The translations under genes and the position numbers were made by a program. 64,000 nucleotides of DNA from Pseudooctadecabacter jejudonensis (lineage in GTDB: Bacteria; Pseudomonadota; Alphaproteobacteria; Rhodobacterales; Rhodobacteraceae): NCBI RefSeq assembly GCF_900172275.1, contig NZ_FWFT01000005.1:186001-250000 (forward strand), in the 5' to 3' direction. The notes below the pieces were generated by a model. The model was not told where the DNA came from, searched no databases, and saw only the letters and a list, made by a program, of their open reading frames with translations. Shown here in pieces: positions 49,859 through 60,323 of the stretch (its first letter is position 1; the number at the start of each line of letters is the position of its first letter).

Positions 49859-51151
49859 ATGTCCGATCAGACGGCACATGCCCCGAAGACCCAAACCAAA
49901 CGCAGCATTTTCCAGGAACTGGAGCTTGATACCCGTCTGTTGGGTATGATCGGCGCCTTTATTCTGGTGGCGCTGGTATTCAATGTGATGACGGACGGAC
50001 GGTTCCTCACCCCGCGCAACATTTTCAACCTGACGATCCAGACGGTGAGCGTCGCCATTATGGCGACGGGCATGGTGTTCATCATCGTGACCCGCCACAT
50101 TGACCTGAGCGTGGGCGCTGTGTTGGCGACCTGTTCGGCCTTTATGGCGATGACACAGGTGCGGTGGCTGACGGATGTGTTCGAGATTGGCCATTGGGCG
50201 ATCCCGTGGATTACCATCATTGGCGGGCTCATTGTGGGTGCGATCATCGGGGCCTTTAACGGCTGGATGATCGGGTATCTGAGCATCCCTGCGTTCATTG
50301 TGACGTTGGGCGGGTTCCTCGTCTGGCGCAATGTGGGGTGGTATCTGACCGAAGGGCAGACCATCGGGCCACTCGACAAGACCTATATGATGTTTGGTGG
50401 GATCAACGGCACCCTTGGCGGACCACTGAGCTGGGTCGTTGGCGTGATCGCCATGGTCGCGACCGTCTTTTTGATTTTCAACAGTCGCCGCGTGAAGGCC
50501 AAGCACGGGTTCAATGTAAAGCCAATGTGGGCCGAAGTGACGCTGGCGGGCATTTGTGTTGCGGCCATTGCGGGCTTTGTGGGGATCCTGACAAGCTACG
50601 GTGTGCCGGAGCGGGTCGTGGCCCGTGACCCTGCGCGGTTTGGCTGCGAAGTGGCCGAAGGTTGCACGCCGGTGTATGGCCTGCCGATTTCGGTGTTGTT
50701 GCTGATCGCGGTGGCCGCTGTCATGACGATTATTGCGCAGAAAACGCGGCTTGGCCGCTACATCTTCGCCACGGGCGGCAACCCCGACGCGGCAGAGCTT
50801 TCGGGCATCAACACACGGATGTTGACGGTCAAGATCTTCGCGCTGATGGGCGTGCTGTGTGCGCTGGCCGCCTTGGTCGCATCGGCCCGTTTGGCCAACC
50901 ACACCAATGACATCGGGACGTTGGACGAATTGCGCGTCATTGCAGCCGCTGTCATTGGCGGCACGGCGTTGTCGGGTGGGTTGGGCACGATCTACGGCGC
51001 AATCCTTGGTGCGCTGATTATGCAATCGTTGCAATCGGGCATGGCCATGGTGGGCGTGGATGCGCCGTTGCAGAACCTTGTTGTGGGCGCGGTCCTCGTC
51101 CTCGCCGTCTTTATCGACATTCAATACCGTAAGCGCGTGGGGGCAAAATAA
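49859..51151 (+). CDS. xylH: D-xylose ABC transporter permease XylH
   Basis: This 430-aa membrane protein of the BPD_transp_2 family has about 10-12 helices. Motifs include TRHIDLSVGAVLA in the early part and GNPDAAELSGIN followed by GGTALSGGLGTIYGA near the end. An insert with two Cys (GCEVAEGCTP) is in an outer loop. GGAGGAG precedes the ATG. The stop overlaps the xylG start (TAATG). Confidence 0.95.
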   Translation: MSDQTAHAPKTQTKRSIFQELELDTRLLGMIGAFILVALVFNVMTDGRFLTPRNIFNLTIQTVSVAIMATGMVFIIVTRHIDLSVGAVLATCSAFMAMTQVRWLTDVFEIGHWAIPWITIIGGLIVGAIIGAFNGWMIGYLSIPAFIVTLGGFLVWRNVGWYLTEGQTIGPLDKTYMMFGGINGTLGGPLSWVVGVIAMVATVFLIFNSRRVKAKHGFNVKPMWAEVTLAGICVAAIAGFVGILTSYGVPERVVARDPARFGCEVAEGCTPVYGLPISVLLLIAVAAVMTIIAQKTRLGRYIFATGGNPDAAELSGINTRMLTVKIFALMGVLCALAALVASARLANHTNDIGTLDELRVIAAAVIGGTALSGGLGTIYGAILGALIMQSLQSGMAMVGVDAPLQNLVVGAVLVLAVFIDIQYRKRVGAK

Positions 51152-51897
51152 TGGCACCATTGGTTGAAATGAAAGACGTCTCTATCGCGTTTGGCGGGGT
51201 ACAGGCGGTCGACAATGTCTCGATCTCTTTGGAGGCGGGTGAGGTCGTGGGTCTGTTGGGCCACAACGGGGCCGGTAAATCGACGCTGATCAAGATGCTG
51301 TCAGGGGCCTACAAGATGGACAGCGGCGAAATCCGCATCAACGGCGAAAAGGCCACCATCACATCGCCCCGCGATGCGCGCGATTACAACATCGAAACCA
51401 TCTACCAGACGCTGGCCTTGGCCGACAATCTGGACGCGGCGAGCAACCTGTTTTTGGGGCGTGAGCTAACGACGGCGTTGGGGTTTGTGGATGACGACCG
51501 GATGGAGGCGGAGACGCGCAAGATCATGGCGCGCCTTAACCCCAATTTCAAAAAGCTCAAAGAGCCTGTATCGGCCCTGTCGGGGGGTCAACGTCAGTCG
51601 GTGGCGATTGCGCGGGCGGTGTATTTCAACGCCAAGATCCTGATCATGGATGAACCCACGGCGGCCTTGGGTGTGCATGAGACCGCCATGGTGGCCGAGC
51701 TTATTCAGGAGTTGAAAAAGCAAGGTTTGGGCATCTTCCTCATCAGTCACGACACCCGTGAAATGATGGAGTTGTGCGACCGTGTGGCGGTGATGAAGAA
51801 CGGTCAGATGGTCGGCACCGAACGGGTGGAAGACGTGACCGAGGATGACATCTTGTCGATGATCATCTTGGGCAAAAACCCGAAAGCTGCGGCTTGA
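51151..51897 (+). CDS. xylG: D-xylose ABC transporter ATP-binding protein, single-domain XylG
   Basis: This 248-aa ATPase has Walker A GHNGAGKST (about 37-45), signature LSGGQRQ and Walker B ILIMDEPT. Carbohydrate-uptake transporter-2 ATPases such as E. coli XylG are tandem proteins of about 500 aa; this one has a single domain and must act as a homodimer. Sequence and overlaps with xylH and xylB (TGATG) show it is complete rather than truncated. Confidence 0.93.
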   Translation: MAPLVEMKDVSIAFGGVQAVDNVSISLEAGEVVGLLGHNGAGKSTLIKMLSGAYKMDSGEIRINGEKATITSPRDARDYNIETIYQTLALADNLDAASNLFLGRELTTALGFVDDDRMEAETRKIMARLNPNFKKLKEPVSALSGGQRQSVAIARAVYFNAKILIMDEPTAALGVHETAMVAELIQELKKQGLGIFLISHDTREMMELCDRVAVMKNGQMVGTERVEDVTEDDILSMIILGKNPKAAA

Positions 51898-53327
51898 TGT
51901 TCATCGGTCTGGATCTGGGGACATCGTCGCTGAAGGCGATCCTGGTCGGCGCAGACCAGACCGTGGTGGCCGAACATTCGGTGCCCTTGACGGTTGAACG
52001 TCGCCATGACGGCTGGTCTGAACAAGATCCTGCGTCGTGGTGCGACGCGGCCGTCGTGGCCTTGCGCGCTTTGGCGGGCAGGGCGGATGTCACCGGGGTT
52101 CAGGCGATTGGGTTGGCCGGACACATGCACGGCGCCACTTTGGTGGGTGCGGATGATAGGCCGCTCAGGCCTTGCATGTTGTGGAACGACACCCGATCGG
52201 CAGATCAAGCCGCGCGGATGGATGCGGACGCGCAGTTTCGCGACATCACGGGCAATATCGTTTTCCCTGGCTTCACTGCGCCCAAGGTCGATTGGGTGCG
52301 TGAAAATGAGCCTGATGTTTTTGCAAATATCGCTAAGGTGCTGTTGCCCAAAGATTATCTGCGGCTGTTTTTGACCGGCGAACATGTGTCCGAGATGTCG
52401 GACGCTGCAGGCACGTCGTGGCTGGACACTGGCGCGCGGGATTGGTCAGATGATCTTCTGGGCGCGTGCCAGCTGGGGCGCGAACATATGCCCGCGTTGA
52501 TCGAAGGGTCTGCGGTATCTGGCACGTTGCGTGCCGATTTGGCGGCTGATCTGGGCCTGCCCGTTTGCGTGGTGGCCGGTGGCGCGGGTGACAACGCGGC
52601 GGCGGCAATGGGCGCAGGCGTGGTCAAGGACGGGACGGGTTTCGTGTCCCTTGGCACATCGGGCGTTCTGTTCGCGGCGAATGATGGGTATCGCCCTGAT
52701 CCTGCGACGGCTGTGCATACCTTTTGCCATGCGGTGCCCGACACGTGGCACCAGATGGGGGTGATTTTGGCCGCCACGGACGCGCTGAATTGGGTGTCCC
52801 GTCTGACCGGCCAATCGGTGGCAGAGTTGACGGGTGATCTGGGGGAGGTCATCGCGCCCTCACGGACGCTTTTCCTGCCCTATCTGGGCGGCGAACGGAC
52901 GCCCCATAATGATGCCGCCGTGCGCGGACACTTCCTGCATCTGGATCACGCGACCGATGCGAAAGAAGCCGCGCGCGCGGTGATGCAGGGCGTGTGCTTT
53001 GCCTTTGCCGATTGCCGCGATGCCTTGGCTGCGACAGGAACAACGTTGCCCCGTGCGCTGGCCATGGGCGGTGGCGCAAAATCAGACCACTGGCTGCAGA
53101 TGATGGCCACCACGCTGGGCATTCCGCTGGATGTGCCTGCCGCCGGTGACTTTGGGGCTGCTTTTGGGGCCGCGCGTCTTGGCATGATGGCCGCAGGCGC
53201 AGGCGTTGAGGTCGCAACCCAGCCACCGCTGTCCAAAACAATCGACCCGATCTCCAAGCTGACCGATGCGATGGCTGAGGGTCACTCTCGTTATAAACAC
53301 GCCTACTCCGTCTTGAAGGACCTTTAA
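51897..53327 (+). CDS. xylB: Xylulokinase
   Basis: This 476-aa FGGY-family kinase phosphorylates xylulose. It has the N-terminal phosphate loop [25 protein letters not shown] with the substrate-binding Met-His, and C-terminal [16 protein letters not shown]. The ATG at 51897 overlaps the xylG stop; a TTG 3 bases upstream also exists. The xylA gene begins 1 base after its stop. Confidence 0.95.
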   Translation: MFIGLDLGTSSLKAILVGADQTVVAEHSVPLTVERRHDGWSEQDPASWCDAAVVALRALAGRADVTGVQAIGLAGHMHGATLVGADDRPLRPCMLWNDTRSADQAARMDADAQFRDITGNIVFPGFTAPKVDWVRENEPDVFANIAKVLLPKDYLRLFLTGEHVSEMSDAAGTSWLDTGARDWSDDLLGACQLGREHMPALIEGSAVSGTLRADLAADLGLPVCVVAGGAGDNAAAAMGAGVVKDGTGFVSLGTSGVLFAANDGYRPDPATAVHTFCHAVPDTWHQMGVILAATDALNWVSRLTGQSVAELTGDLGEVIAPSRTLFLPYLGGERTPHNDAAVRGHFLHLDHATDAKEAARAVMQGVCFAFADCRDALAATGTTLPRALAMGGGAKSDHWLQMMATTLGIPLDVPAAGDFGAAFGAARLGMMAAGAGVEVATQPPLSKTIDPISKLTDAMAEGHSRYKHAYSVLKDL

Positions 53328-53328
53328 C

Positions 53329-54630
53329 ATGACCGACTTTTTCAACGGCATCCCCAAAATCGCCTTCGAGGGCGCGGACACCACCAACGAATTCGCCTTC
53401 CGCCACTACAACCCCGATGAGATGGTGATGGGCAAGCCGATGAAAGACCATCTGCGGTTCGCTGCGGCCTATTGGCATTCGTTTGCCTGGCCCGGGGGCG
53501 ACCCTTTTGGGGGGCAGACGTTTGAACGCCCTTGGTTTGGGGACACCATGGAGTTGGCCAAGCTGAAGGCCGATGAAGCCTTTGAGATGTTCCAGATCCT
53601 TGGCGTGCCTTATTTCTGTTTTCACGATGCGGATGTCCGGCCTGAGGGCGCGAATTTCACCGAGAACTCCGCCCGTTTGGAAGAGATCGTTGATTACTTC
53701 GCCGAGAAGATGGACGCGACGGGGGTGAAGTTGCTGTGGGGCACTGCGAACCTGTTTTCGCACCGCCGGTTCATGGCAGGGGCCGCAACGAACCCTGATC
53801 CTGAGGTCTTCGCGTTTTCTGCAGCAACAATCAAAACGTGCATGGATGCGACCATGAAGCTGGGCGGCGAAAACTACGTGCTGTGGGGCGGGCGTGAGGG
53901 GTATGAGACCTTGCTGAACACCGACATGGGCCGTGAACGCGCGCAGGCGGGTGCCATGTTGCAGATGGTTGTCGATTACAAACACAAGATCGGTTTTGAT
54001 GGCGCGATCCTGATTGAACCCAAACCGCAGGAGCCCACAAAACATCAGTATGATTACGATGTGGCCACCGTCTATGGCTTCCTTAAGGACTTTGGTCTTG
54101 AGGGAGAGGTGAAGGTCAACATCGAACAGGGCCATGCCATTTTGGCCGGTCACACGTTCGAACATGAACTGGCACTGGCGCGCGAATTGGGGATTTTCGG
54201 ATCCATTGACATGAACCGCAACGATTATCAGTCCGGCTGGGACACCGACCAGTTCCCCAACAACGTGCCGGAAATGGCACTGGCCTATCTGGAGGTTTTG
54301 AAGGCGGGCGGGTTCACCACTGGCGGTACAAACTTTGACGCCAAGCTGCGGCGGCAATCGCTGGATGCGGAGGACCTGATCCTGGCCCATGTGGGCGGTA
54401 TGGATGCCTGTGCGGCCGGTCTGAAAGCCGCCGCTGCGATCCTTGAGGACGGTGGATTGGAAGGTGCACGCGCATCGCGTTATGCCGGATGGGACAGCGA
54501 ATTTGGCAAAGGCCTGATGTCGTCAGATCTTACGTCCATCGAGGCGCAAGTGCGGGTGAACGACATCAACCCGGAGCCAGCCTCTGGCCGACAGGAACGT
54601 CTGGAGAATCTGGTCAACCGGTTTGTGTAG
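53329..54630 (+). CDS. xylA: Xylose isomerase
   Basis: This 433-aa class II xylose isomerase converts xylose to xylulose. Active-site H99 and D102 lie in [12 protein letters not shown]. Metal ligands are in [20 protein letters not shown] and [18 protein letters not shown], and it ends NRFV. It is the last gene of xylFHGBA. The DNA after its stop becomes degenerate (see following entries). Confidence 0.97.
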   Translation: MTDFFNGIPKIAFEGADTTNEFAFRHYNPDEMVMGKPMKDHLRFAAAYWHSFAWPGGDPFGGQTFERPWFGDTMELAKLKADEAFEMFQILGVPYFCFHDADVRPEGANFTENSARLEEIVDYFAEKMDATGVKLLWGTANLFSHRRFMAGAATNPDPEVFAFSAATIKTCMDATMKLGGENYVLWGGREGYETLLNTDMGRERAQAGAMLQMVVDYKHKIGFDGAILIEPKPQEPTKHQYDYDVATVYGFLKDFGLEGEVKVNIEQGHAILAGHTFEHELALARELGIFGSIDMNRNDYQSGWDTDQFPNNVPEMALAYLEVLKAGGFTTGGTNFDAKLRRQSLDAEDLILAHVGGMDACAAGLKAAAAILEDGGLEGARASRYAGWDSEFGKGLMSSDLTSIEAQVRVNDINPEPASGRQERLENLVNRFV

Positions 54631-54989
54631 CCCCTAGGCGGAGGACGGGATGACCACGACAACGGTCTTCCCGTTCAGGCCTGTTGGCCGTTTCCTTTTG
54701 GGGGCTTGCCGCAGCGGTTCGCGTGCGACGCACACCGTCGCGCTGCAGCGTCAACATCAGGCAAGATTGACTGCGCGATGCCGCGGGCGTTCACCGCTCG
54801 CTTGCGGCACAAAGGCGTTTTCTATGATTGGGGACTTTTCCGGTTGGGATGGCGGGGTTCCCAAGGGATTTCGTAACCCATTGTTTTCGTCCGCATAAAA
54901 ATTTCGCGACACCCCACGACGGTATGCAGTTGCCTGTATCCGTATGGCCGTAATACCGAAAAGTGCTGATCCGGTCCGCAGCGGGCGTA
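54631..54989. other. Gap without intact genes downstream of xylA
   Basis: About 360 bases with no convincing gene. Short frames on both strands have unusual composition, e.g. a minus-strand reading with MGYEIPWEPRHPNRKSP that could be an old mobile-element fragment. I cannot identify a parent. It borders the gspD remnant. Confidence 0.3.
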
Positions 54990-55538
54990 AAGGTCACTAT
55001 CCGATTGCGCAGTGGGCCAGAACGTGCCCTTCTGCACGGGCAGCTTTGCCACAGACGGCAACACGGCCACACCTTTCACAACCATTGAACGGCGCGATGT
55101 GGGCATCACCATGAACGTCGTGCCCCGCATCACCGCTGGCGGCGTTGTTCAATTGGTGATCGAGCAGGAGATCTCCAGCCTTACGAATGCCAATGTCGAA
55201 AGGGCCGCCGATCTTGTGACCAACCGCCGGGTGATCAACACGACTGTGATGGCGGACAATCGGGGCACGGTGGCGCTGGGCGGGCTGATCACGGACGACT
55301 GCACCAGCGGAGAAAGCCGTGTTCCAGGGCTAAGCGATGTGCCGCTGGTCGGTGAATTGTTCCGGTCCCGCAACGCGCGCGAAACCAACCGGACGCTGTT
55401 CGTCTTCTTGCGCCCCACCATCCTGCGCAGCAACGCTATAACCGGTTGCAAACCGCCGACATAACCGAGCCGCCCCGTTCTATCCTGAACGAAACCGAAG
55501 TGCGAAATCTTCCGCTGGAGATACAGGGCCTTTACTAG
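54990..55538 (+). pseudogene. gspD: Type II secretion secretin gspD, 3' remnant with frameshift
   Basis: From about 55012 the frame reads VGQNVPF, TIERRDVGITMNVVPRITAG, VPGLSDVPLVGELFRSRNAR and RTLFVFLRPTILR, which is the C-terminal secretin domain of GspD. The first roughly 500 residues are missing; a stop lies just upstream in frame. After LRPTILRSNA the frame ends early. A shift to another frame restores the expected tail (RLQTADITEPPRSILNETEV, then RNLPLEIQGLY and TAG). No other gsp gene is present. It is a decayed fragment. Confidence 0.75.
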
Positions 55539-55548
55539 GGCCTTTACT
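55525..55548 (+). repeat. 12-bp tandem duplication AGGGCCTTTACT
   Basis: AGGGCCTTTACT occurs twice in direct tandem (55525-55536 and 55537-55548) at the end of the gspD remnant. It looks like replication slippage in decaying DNA. Confidence 0.8.
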
Positions 55549-55692
55549 GAAGCTGCGGATCACGTTGCCGCTGTTTCGTTTCATGGATGCGACCGGGCAA
55601 AGAACGCTGCGCCTTAGCGGGTTGTGGACGTGACGCTGACCCCTCCGTTTGCCGCCATGCCGCCAGAACGTGACGGGATCTTGGTCCCCTTC

Positions 55693-55872
55693 CGTTCGGA
55701 TCGAATGGTCTGGACGGAATACGGATCGTGGGTCGCAAGTTGTTCTCCCGATTATCAGCGACTTCTATGTCAGCATGGCGTCAAGGCGTCGATGAGTGGC
55801 AAGGGCAGCGCGGCCGTCAAAACGTTCTTCAAGATCATCAAGTCCGATTTGGCACGCGGAAACGTGAATTGA
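55693..55872 (+). pseudogene. IS3-family transposase (orfB) C-terminal remnant
   Basis: The frame reads SPDYQRLLCQHGVKASMSGKG then AAVKTFFKIIKSDL. This is the end of an IS3-family DDE transposase, where intact copies have MSGKGNCYDNAAVE...; here the NCYDN-type segment is deleted and the N-terminal parts are absent. No inverted repeats could be recognised. It marks an old insertion in the decayed stretch between xylA and the LysR gene. Confidence 0.65.
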
Positions 55873-55940
55873 GCGATAGGTGGAATCGACGATACCCTGC
55901 TTACATATATGGTGAATTCGGAAGGATCACGGACCAAGCC

Positions 55941-56852
55941 ATGAATTTACGGGATCTCGAATATGTCTTGGCAGTGGTTCAGAACAGAAACTTCAGTATT
56001 GCTGCTGAGAGATGCAACGTATCGCAGCCCGCCCTTTCGAACCAGATCAAGAAGCTTGAACTTGAATTGGGAATAGATCTGTTTTTGCGGTTGCCCGGAG
56101 AGGTGCGCCCGACCGTTGGCGGTGCGCGTATTGCAGAAATCGCATCTCTGGTGCAGCTGAACGTGCAAAAAATCAAAGACCTGGCAACCGAATATCGTGA
56201 CCCGGAAGCGCTCCCCCTCCGGGTCGGAGTAACGCCGGCTTTGGCGCCATATCTTACACGCTATCTGTCTGATCTGTTTGGCGCCACCTTTCCCAATATG
56301 CGCGTCATTATGGTCGAAGATCTGCCGGACAGCATGTTGAAAAAGGTTGCAAATTACGAGTTGGATACGGCCCTCCTCGCACAAGCAAATCGAAGCAATG
56401 CCCTCGATTTCACACCCGTCTGGAAAGAAAGGCTGATGCTGGCGATGCGCCGCGGGCATCCATTGGAAAACCGTCCCCAGATCTTCGTCGAAGACGTTCC
56501 AGCCGATGATCTTATCCGTTTGCCCTATTCCTTCGGGTATGATCTTGAGGCGCGGCTCCCGGTCTCCGACAATGCTGAAAAGAGCAACAAAGCGTTCGAT
56601 CTTTCAGCTGCGCGGTTTGATACGGTATGTCGCCATCTCCGTTACTCCGATAGCGTGACGATTGTCTCGTCAGTGGCCGCGGAGTTCATGCAGGTTGAGG
56701 ACTGGGGGATGTCCTTTGTGCCTTTTGCGGGGCCTGGAAATACCCGCTGCATTGGTGCGGTGTCCCGTCCCAATTGCCCTCGGTTTTCAATCCTGAAAAA
56801 GATGTATGACTATATATCGCAGCAACCGCCCGGGGGGGCTTCGCCTGTTTGA
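55941..56852 (+). CDS. LysR-family regulator, OxyR-like
   Basis: This 303-aa LTTR begins MNLRDLEYVLAVVQNRNFSI with the HTH AAERCNVSQPALSNQIKKLE at about 20-39, very like OxyR. The effector domain has only scattered Cys (near C224 and in GNTRCIGAVSRPNCPR), so OxyR-type disulfide sensing is not assured. The ATG at 55941 was chosen; the open frame upstream overlaps the IS3 remnant. The neighbouring exporter genes are on the other strand, with 170 bp between. Confidence 0.85.
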   Translation: MNLRDLEYVLAVVQNRNFSIAAERCNVSQPALSNQIKKLELELGIDLFLRLPGEVRPTVGGARIAEIASLVQLNVQKIKDLATEYRDPEALPLRVGVTPALAPYLTRYLSDLFGATFPNMRVIMVEDLPDSMLKKVANYELDTALLAQANRSNALDFTPVWKERLMLAMRRGHPLENRPQIFVEDVPADDLIRLPYSFGYDLEARLPVSDNAEKSNKAFDLSAARFDTVCRHLRYSDSVTIVSSVAAEFMQVEDWGMSFVPFAGPGNTRCIGAVSRPNCPRFSILKKMYDYISQQPPGGASPV

Positions 56853-57022
56853 ATGGGGCCTGTCCTCACAACGGGCAGGGGTGAGGCCTTTCCGCATATC
56901 TGCATTTTCAAACCGATTGGGAATCGCCCGTCAGCTTCATGTTGGGGATGTGCGGCGGGCGATGGCGATATGGCCGCTCCCGCGGGACAGGGATACGCGC
57001 AATACCGGGCGTACGGCTGATT

Positions 57023-58183
57023 TTATGGTTCACGCAAAGCCTCGTTCGCCTTGATCAAAGGCTTGATCAGATATTGCATCACGGTCTTTTCGCCCACATG
57101 CAGCTCTGCCGACGCCAGCATGCCCGGACGGATATCGAAGATCTCTTGCCGACCTATGAGGCTTGCGGGGTCAATCGCAACAAGGACCTTATAGTATGGT
57201 TCTGCATCTGCCGTCTCTTCATCCTCGAACGTGTCCGCACTGATTTGCGCCACCTCGCCATAAAGGCTGCCATAGATTGTGAAATCATAGGCGGTCAGCT
57301 TGATTGTGGACGGCATGTTCGGCGTGACAAATGCGATATCGGCGGGGCGAATGCGCACCTCGATCAACAGCTCGTCATTCTGGGGCGTGATTTCAAAGAT
57401 GGGCTCGCCCGGTTGGACAACGCCACCAACTGTCGTTGTGAAGATCGTATTTACAATCCCATTTGCTGGCGACCGCAACGTCGATCGCAAAAGCTGGTCA
57501 CGGCTTTGCGCGATCTGTGCCTCAAGACGCGCTTTTTCGGTCAAAAGCTCTGAGATTTCATCCGCCCGGTCCAGTTGAAATTCCGCCGTCAACTGGTCCA
57601 ACAAGGCCTGGCTGTCCAGTGCCGCCGATTGCGCGTTTATCAAGTCAATTTCGGGCACCGCGTTCTTGGCCACAAGGTCGTCCAGCAAACTGACCTGACG
57701 GGCGTCCAGATCAACCTTGTCGCGGGCCGAGGTGATGGCCGTCTCATGGTCAAACAGGCGCGCTTCGAAAAGCTGCACCTCGGATTGCGCCAAAATCGGG
57801 TCCGCCTGCCAAAACCGATCGTCCAGACTAAAGTCTGTCACACCGGAAAGTTCGGCCCGCAACCGGTCCAGCCGCGCGTCGATTGCCAAAATCTGGCCTT
57901 CAAAATCGCGCACGTCCGCGCGGTATTGGGTCTCGTTCAGGCGCGCGATGATCTGGCCTTCTTCGACAAAATCGCCTTCACCGACATTGATCTCTTCGAG
58001 AATGCCGCCCTCAAGGCTCTGCACGATTTGATTGCTGCTGGACGGCACCAATACCCCGGGGCCGCGCACGATCTCATCAAGGGGTGCATTGCGCGCCCAG
58101 ATGACGAAGACCGTTACAAAAGCCGCAAGGACCCAAACCAAGGTCGCACTGCTGCGGCGTTTTCTGCTCCCAGATGCTCTCAT
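57023..58183 (-). CDS. HlyD-family membrane fusion protein of a type I secretion system
   Basis: This 386-aa periplasmic adaptor has one N-terminal helix (about 13-31), a biotinyl-lipoyl-like half motif (IVQSLEGGILEEINVGEGDF), a coiled-coil arm (about 85-235) and the C-terminal GMLASAELHVGEKTVMQYL segment of HlyD/LapC proteins. It bridges the ABC exporter and TolC. Its start lies 1 base after the stop of the ABC gene, so both are made together. Confidence 0.93.
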   Translation of the reverse strand: MRASGSRKRRSSATLVWVLAAFVTVFVIWARNAPLDEIVRGPGVLVPSSSNQIVQSLEGGILEEINVGEGDFVEEGQIIARLNETQYRADVRDFEGQILAIDARLDRLRAELSGVTDFSLDDRFWQADPILAQSEVQLFEARLFDHETAITSARDKVDLDARQVSLLDDLVAKNAVPEIDLINAQSAALDSQALLDQLTAEFQLDRADEISELLTEKARLEAQIAQSRDQLLRSTLRSPANGIVNTIFTTTVGGVVQPGEPIFEITPQNDELLIEVRIRPADIAFVTPNMPSTIKLTAYDFTIYGSLYGEVAQISADTFEDEETADAEPYYKVLVAIDPASLIGRQEIFDIRPGMLASAELHVGEKTVMQYLIKPLIKANEALREP

Positions 58184-58184
58184 G

Positions 58185-60323
58185 TTACGCTCCTTGCTTT
58201 CTGCTCAATTTTCCCAAAACGTCGTCACGGTCCCCGTAAAGCGCCACTTTCCCGCCTTCCATCACGGCCACTTTGTCACAAAGCGATACGATGTCGGTGC
58301 GATGTGTCGTCAGAATGCACGTCCGCCCTTTCAGCCAGCCACGCAAAGCCTCGATCACGTCGCGCTCCAGGTTCTGATCCATCGCTGCCGTCGGTTCATC
58401 CAGCAGAACGATCTGTGGATCCGCGAGGTAGATCCGCGCCAGACCGAGAGACTGACGTTGGCCGACCGACAGGCCTGCACCCCCGTCAGACACCGGCATG
58501 TCCAGACCAAGCGGATGCCGATCCACCATCTTTTTCAAGCCGCAAAACTCCAGTGCTGTCATCAGCATGCCTTCGTCGGCCGATGTCGGACCAAGCGTCA
58601 GATTTTCGCGCAGGGTGCCTGTGAACAAGGTCACATCCTGTGTCAGGAACCCGATGTTACGGCGCAGGGTCACTGGATCAATCTGGCGCATTTCCAGCCC
58701 ATCAATCCGCACATCTCCTGTATCAAAATCGTAAAGTCCGGACAGGATCTTGAGCAGCGTTGACTTGCCGGATCCATTTCGGCCCAGCATCCCGATGGTT
58801 TCCCCAGCCGACACGTCGAACTTGGTCACCGATAGAACCGTATCCTGGTCCTGTGCATAGGCAAACCGCAGGTTCTCGATCTCTATCGTTCCGTGCAAGA
58901 CATCGCGCCGCGAATACTGCCGACCAGCGACGCGTTCTTGCCGGGCACTCGTGATGGATGTCAGCCCCTTCAGGGCGACTTTCACCTGTTGCCATTTGGC
59001 GATAGCGCCCGAAAGTTGGGTGATCGGCGCAATGGTCCGCGTGGTCAGGATGCTCATCGCGATGATCGCACCGACAGTGAATTCACCCGCCAGAACCATG
59101 TAGACCCCGGCCACCACGACAGAGATATACGCCGCCTGCTGGAGGCCTTGTGACACATATGCCAGCGTCGCCGCGGTTGCCCGCATGGATTGAGTTTTAT
59201 CGGACATGACATGCACGATGTCTTCCCAGTCAGACTGAAACTTGTTCTCCGCCCGGTTCAACTTGATGGCTTCTGCACCATAGGTCACCTCATTCAAGAC
59301 CCGGGCCTGCGCCGAATTTGTTCCCTGCATCTCTTGTGACAGGCGGTTCAGCCTGCCGCGGGTGAGGACGCTGAGAAGAACGATCAGACAGACACCTGTC
59401 ATCACGACCGCCACCACTGGTCCGGCGATCATATAGATGATGCCAAGGAACACCGCGACAAAGGGGATGTCGGCAATAGACCCCATTGATGTCGCTGTGA
59501 AAAATTCACGCACGGAGGAAAATTCACGCATCATGGAGCCAAGTGCGGCGGGGCCTGCGCTGCGCTCATTCATGCGCATACCCTGCAGGGACGACATCAG
59601 CTCGGCGCTTGCGTTGATCTCGACCTGACGTCCCATATCGTCGATCAGCCGTCCCCGTGAGATGCGTAAAACCGTCTCAAACACGATGGCGATGGCAGCA
59701 CCGATCGCAAGGACCCACAATGTCTGAAAAGAGGCGTTCGGGATGACACGATCGTAAACCTGAAGCGAGAACAAGGAGACCGCGATTGCCAGACAATTCG
59801 CGACCAAGGTCGCCAGAACAATCTCGATGGACAGCCATTTCTGCCGGAAGATATGCCGCCAGAACCAATGCCCGCGGGCCGTCTTGCCGATATGCTTTGC
59901 CTCCAGCGCTTCTGTGCTGGGGGCCGCAATAATGCACAGTCCCGCATAGTCTTCCTGCATCTGTTCCCTGGTGCGGATCCATACCGCATCATCCAGAACA
60001 GGATGCGCGATGACAAAGTTCTGTCCGTCCATGCGAAGAACGGTCAGAAAACGGCCATCATGTGTCTTTATACACGCGGGCAGGTCGCGTGCCGTGAGCT
60101 GTCCGACAGATTTTACAGTGCTGGAATATCCGATCCGCTGTATGGCGCGGCGCACATCATCAACGCCAAAGTCTTCGAGCGTGACAGGCAGACCCGCAAT
60201 CAGCTCTTCACTTGTGATGGGCTTTCCGATCAAGCCCAGATACTGAACCAATCCACTCAGCAGATCGGATTCATGACCATTTTTTTTCGCGTCGGGCAGA
60301 AAGTAGACATTGTTGGATTGCAT
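58185..60323 (-). CDS. Type I secretion ABC transporter (LapB-like) with C39-like domain
   Basis: This 712-aa exporter has a degenerate C39 peptidase-like domain (about 1-140) in which the catalytic Cys is not seen, as in RTX exporters. The transmembrane domain follows (about 160-440), then an ATPase with Walker A GRNGSGKST, signature SVGQRQS and Walker B IVLLDEPTAAMD. It would drive export of C-terminally signalled RTX proteins; the FG-GAP/RTX gene at 62186 is a plausible substrate. It is transcribed before the HlyD gene. Confidence 0.93.
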   Translation of the reverse strand: MQSNNVYFLPDAKKNGHESDLLSGLVQYLGLIGKPITSEELIAGLPVTLEDFGVDDVRRAIQRIGYSSTVKSVGQLTARDLPACIKTHDGRFLTVLRMDGQNFVIAHPVLDDAVWIRTREQMQEDYAGLCIIAAPSTEALEAKHIGKTARGHWFWRHIFRQKWLSIEIVLATLVANCLAIAVSLFSLQVYDRVIPNASFQTLWVLAIGAAIAIVFETVLRISRGRLIDDMGRQVEINASAELMSSLQGMRMNERSAGPAALGSMMREFSSVREFFTATSMGSIADIPFVAVFLGIIYMIAGPVVAVVMTGVCLIVLLSVLTRGRLNRLSQEMQGTNSAQARVLNEVTYGAEAIKLNRAENKFQSDWEDIVHVMSDKTQSMRATAATLAYVSQGLQQAAYISVVVAGVYMVLAGEFTVGAIIAMSILTTRTIAPITQLSGAIAKWQQVKVALKGLTSITSARQERVAGRQYSRRDVLHGTIEIENLRFAYAQDQDTVLSVTKFDVSAGETIGMLGRNGSGKSTLLKILSGLYDFDTGDVRIDGLEMRQIDPVTLRRNIGFLTQDVTLFTGTLRENLTLGPTSADEGMLMTALEFCGLKKMVDRHPLGLDMPVSDGGAGLSVGQRQSLGLARIYLADPQIVLLDEPTAAMDQNLERDVIEALRGWLKGRTCILTTHRTDIVSLCDKVAVMEGGKVALYGDRDDVLGKLSRKQGA

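Noticed and set aside
52849-54390. 513-aa open frame antisense to xylB/xylA
   Set aside because: It is a shadow of two well-recognised enzymes and has no domain of its own.
55624-55692. Possible intact small gene beginning GTG at 55624
   Set aside because: The latter part of the frame is a degenerate IS3 transposase end, so the frame is treated as remnant DNA.
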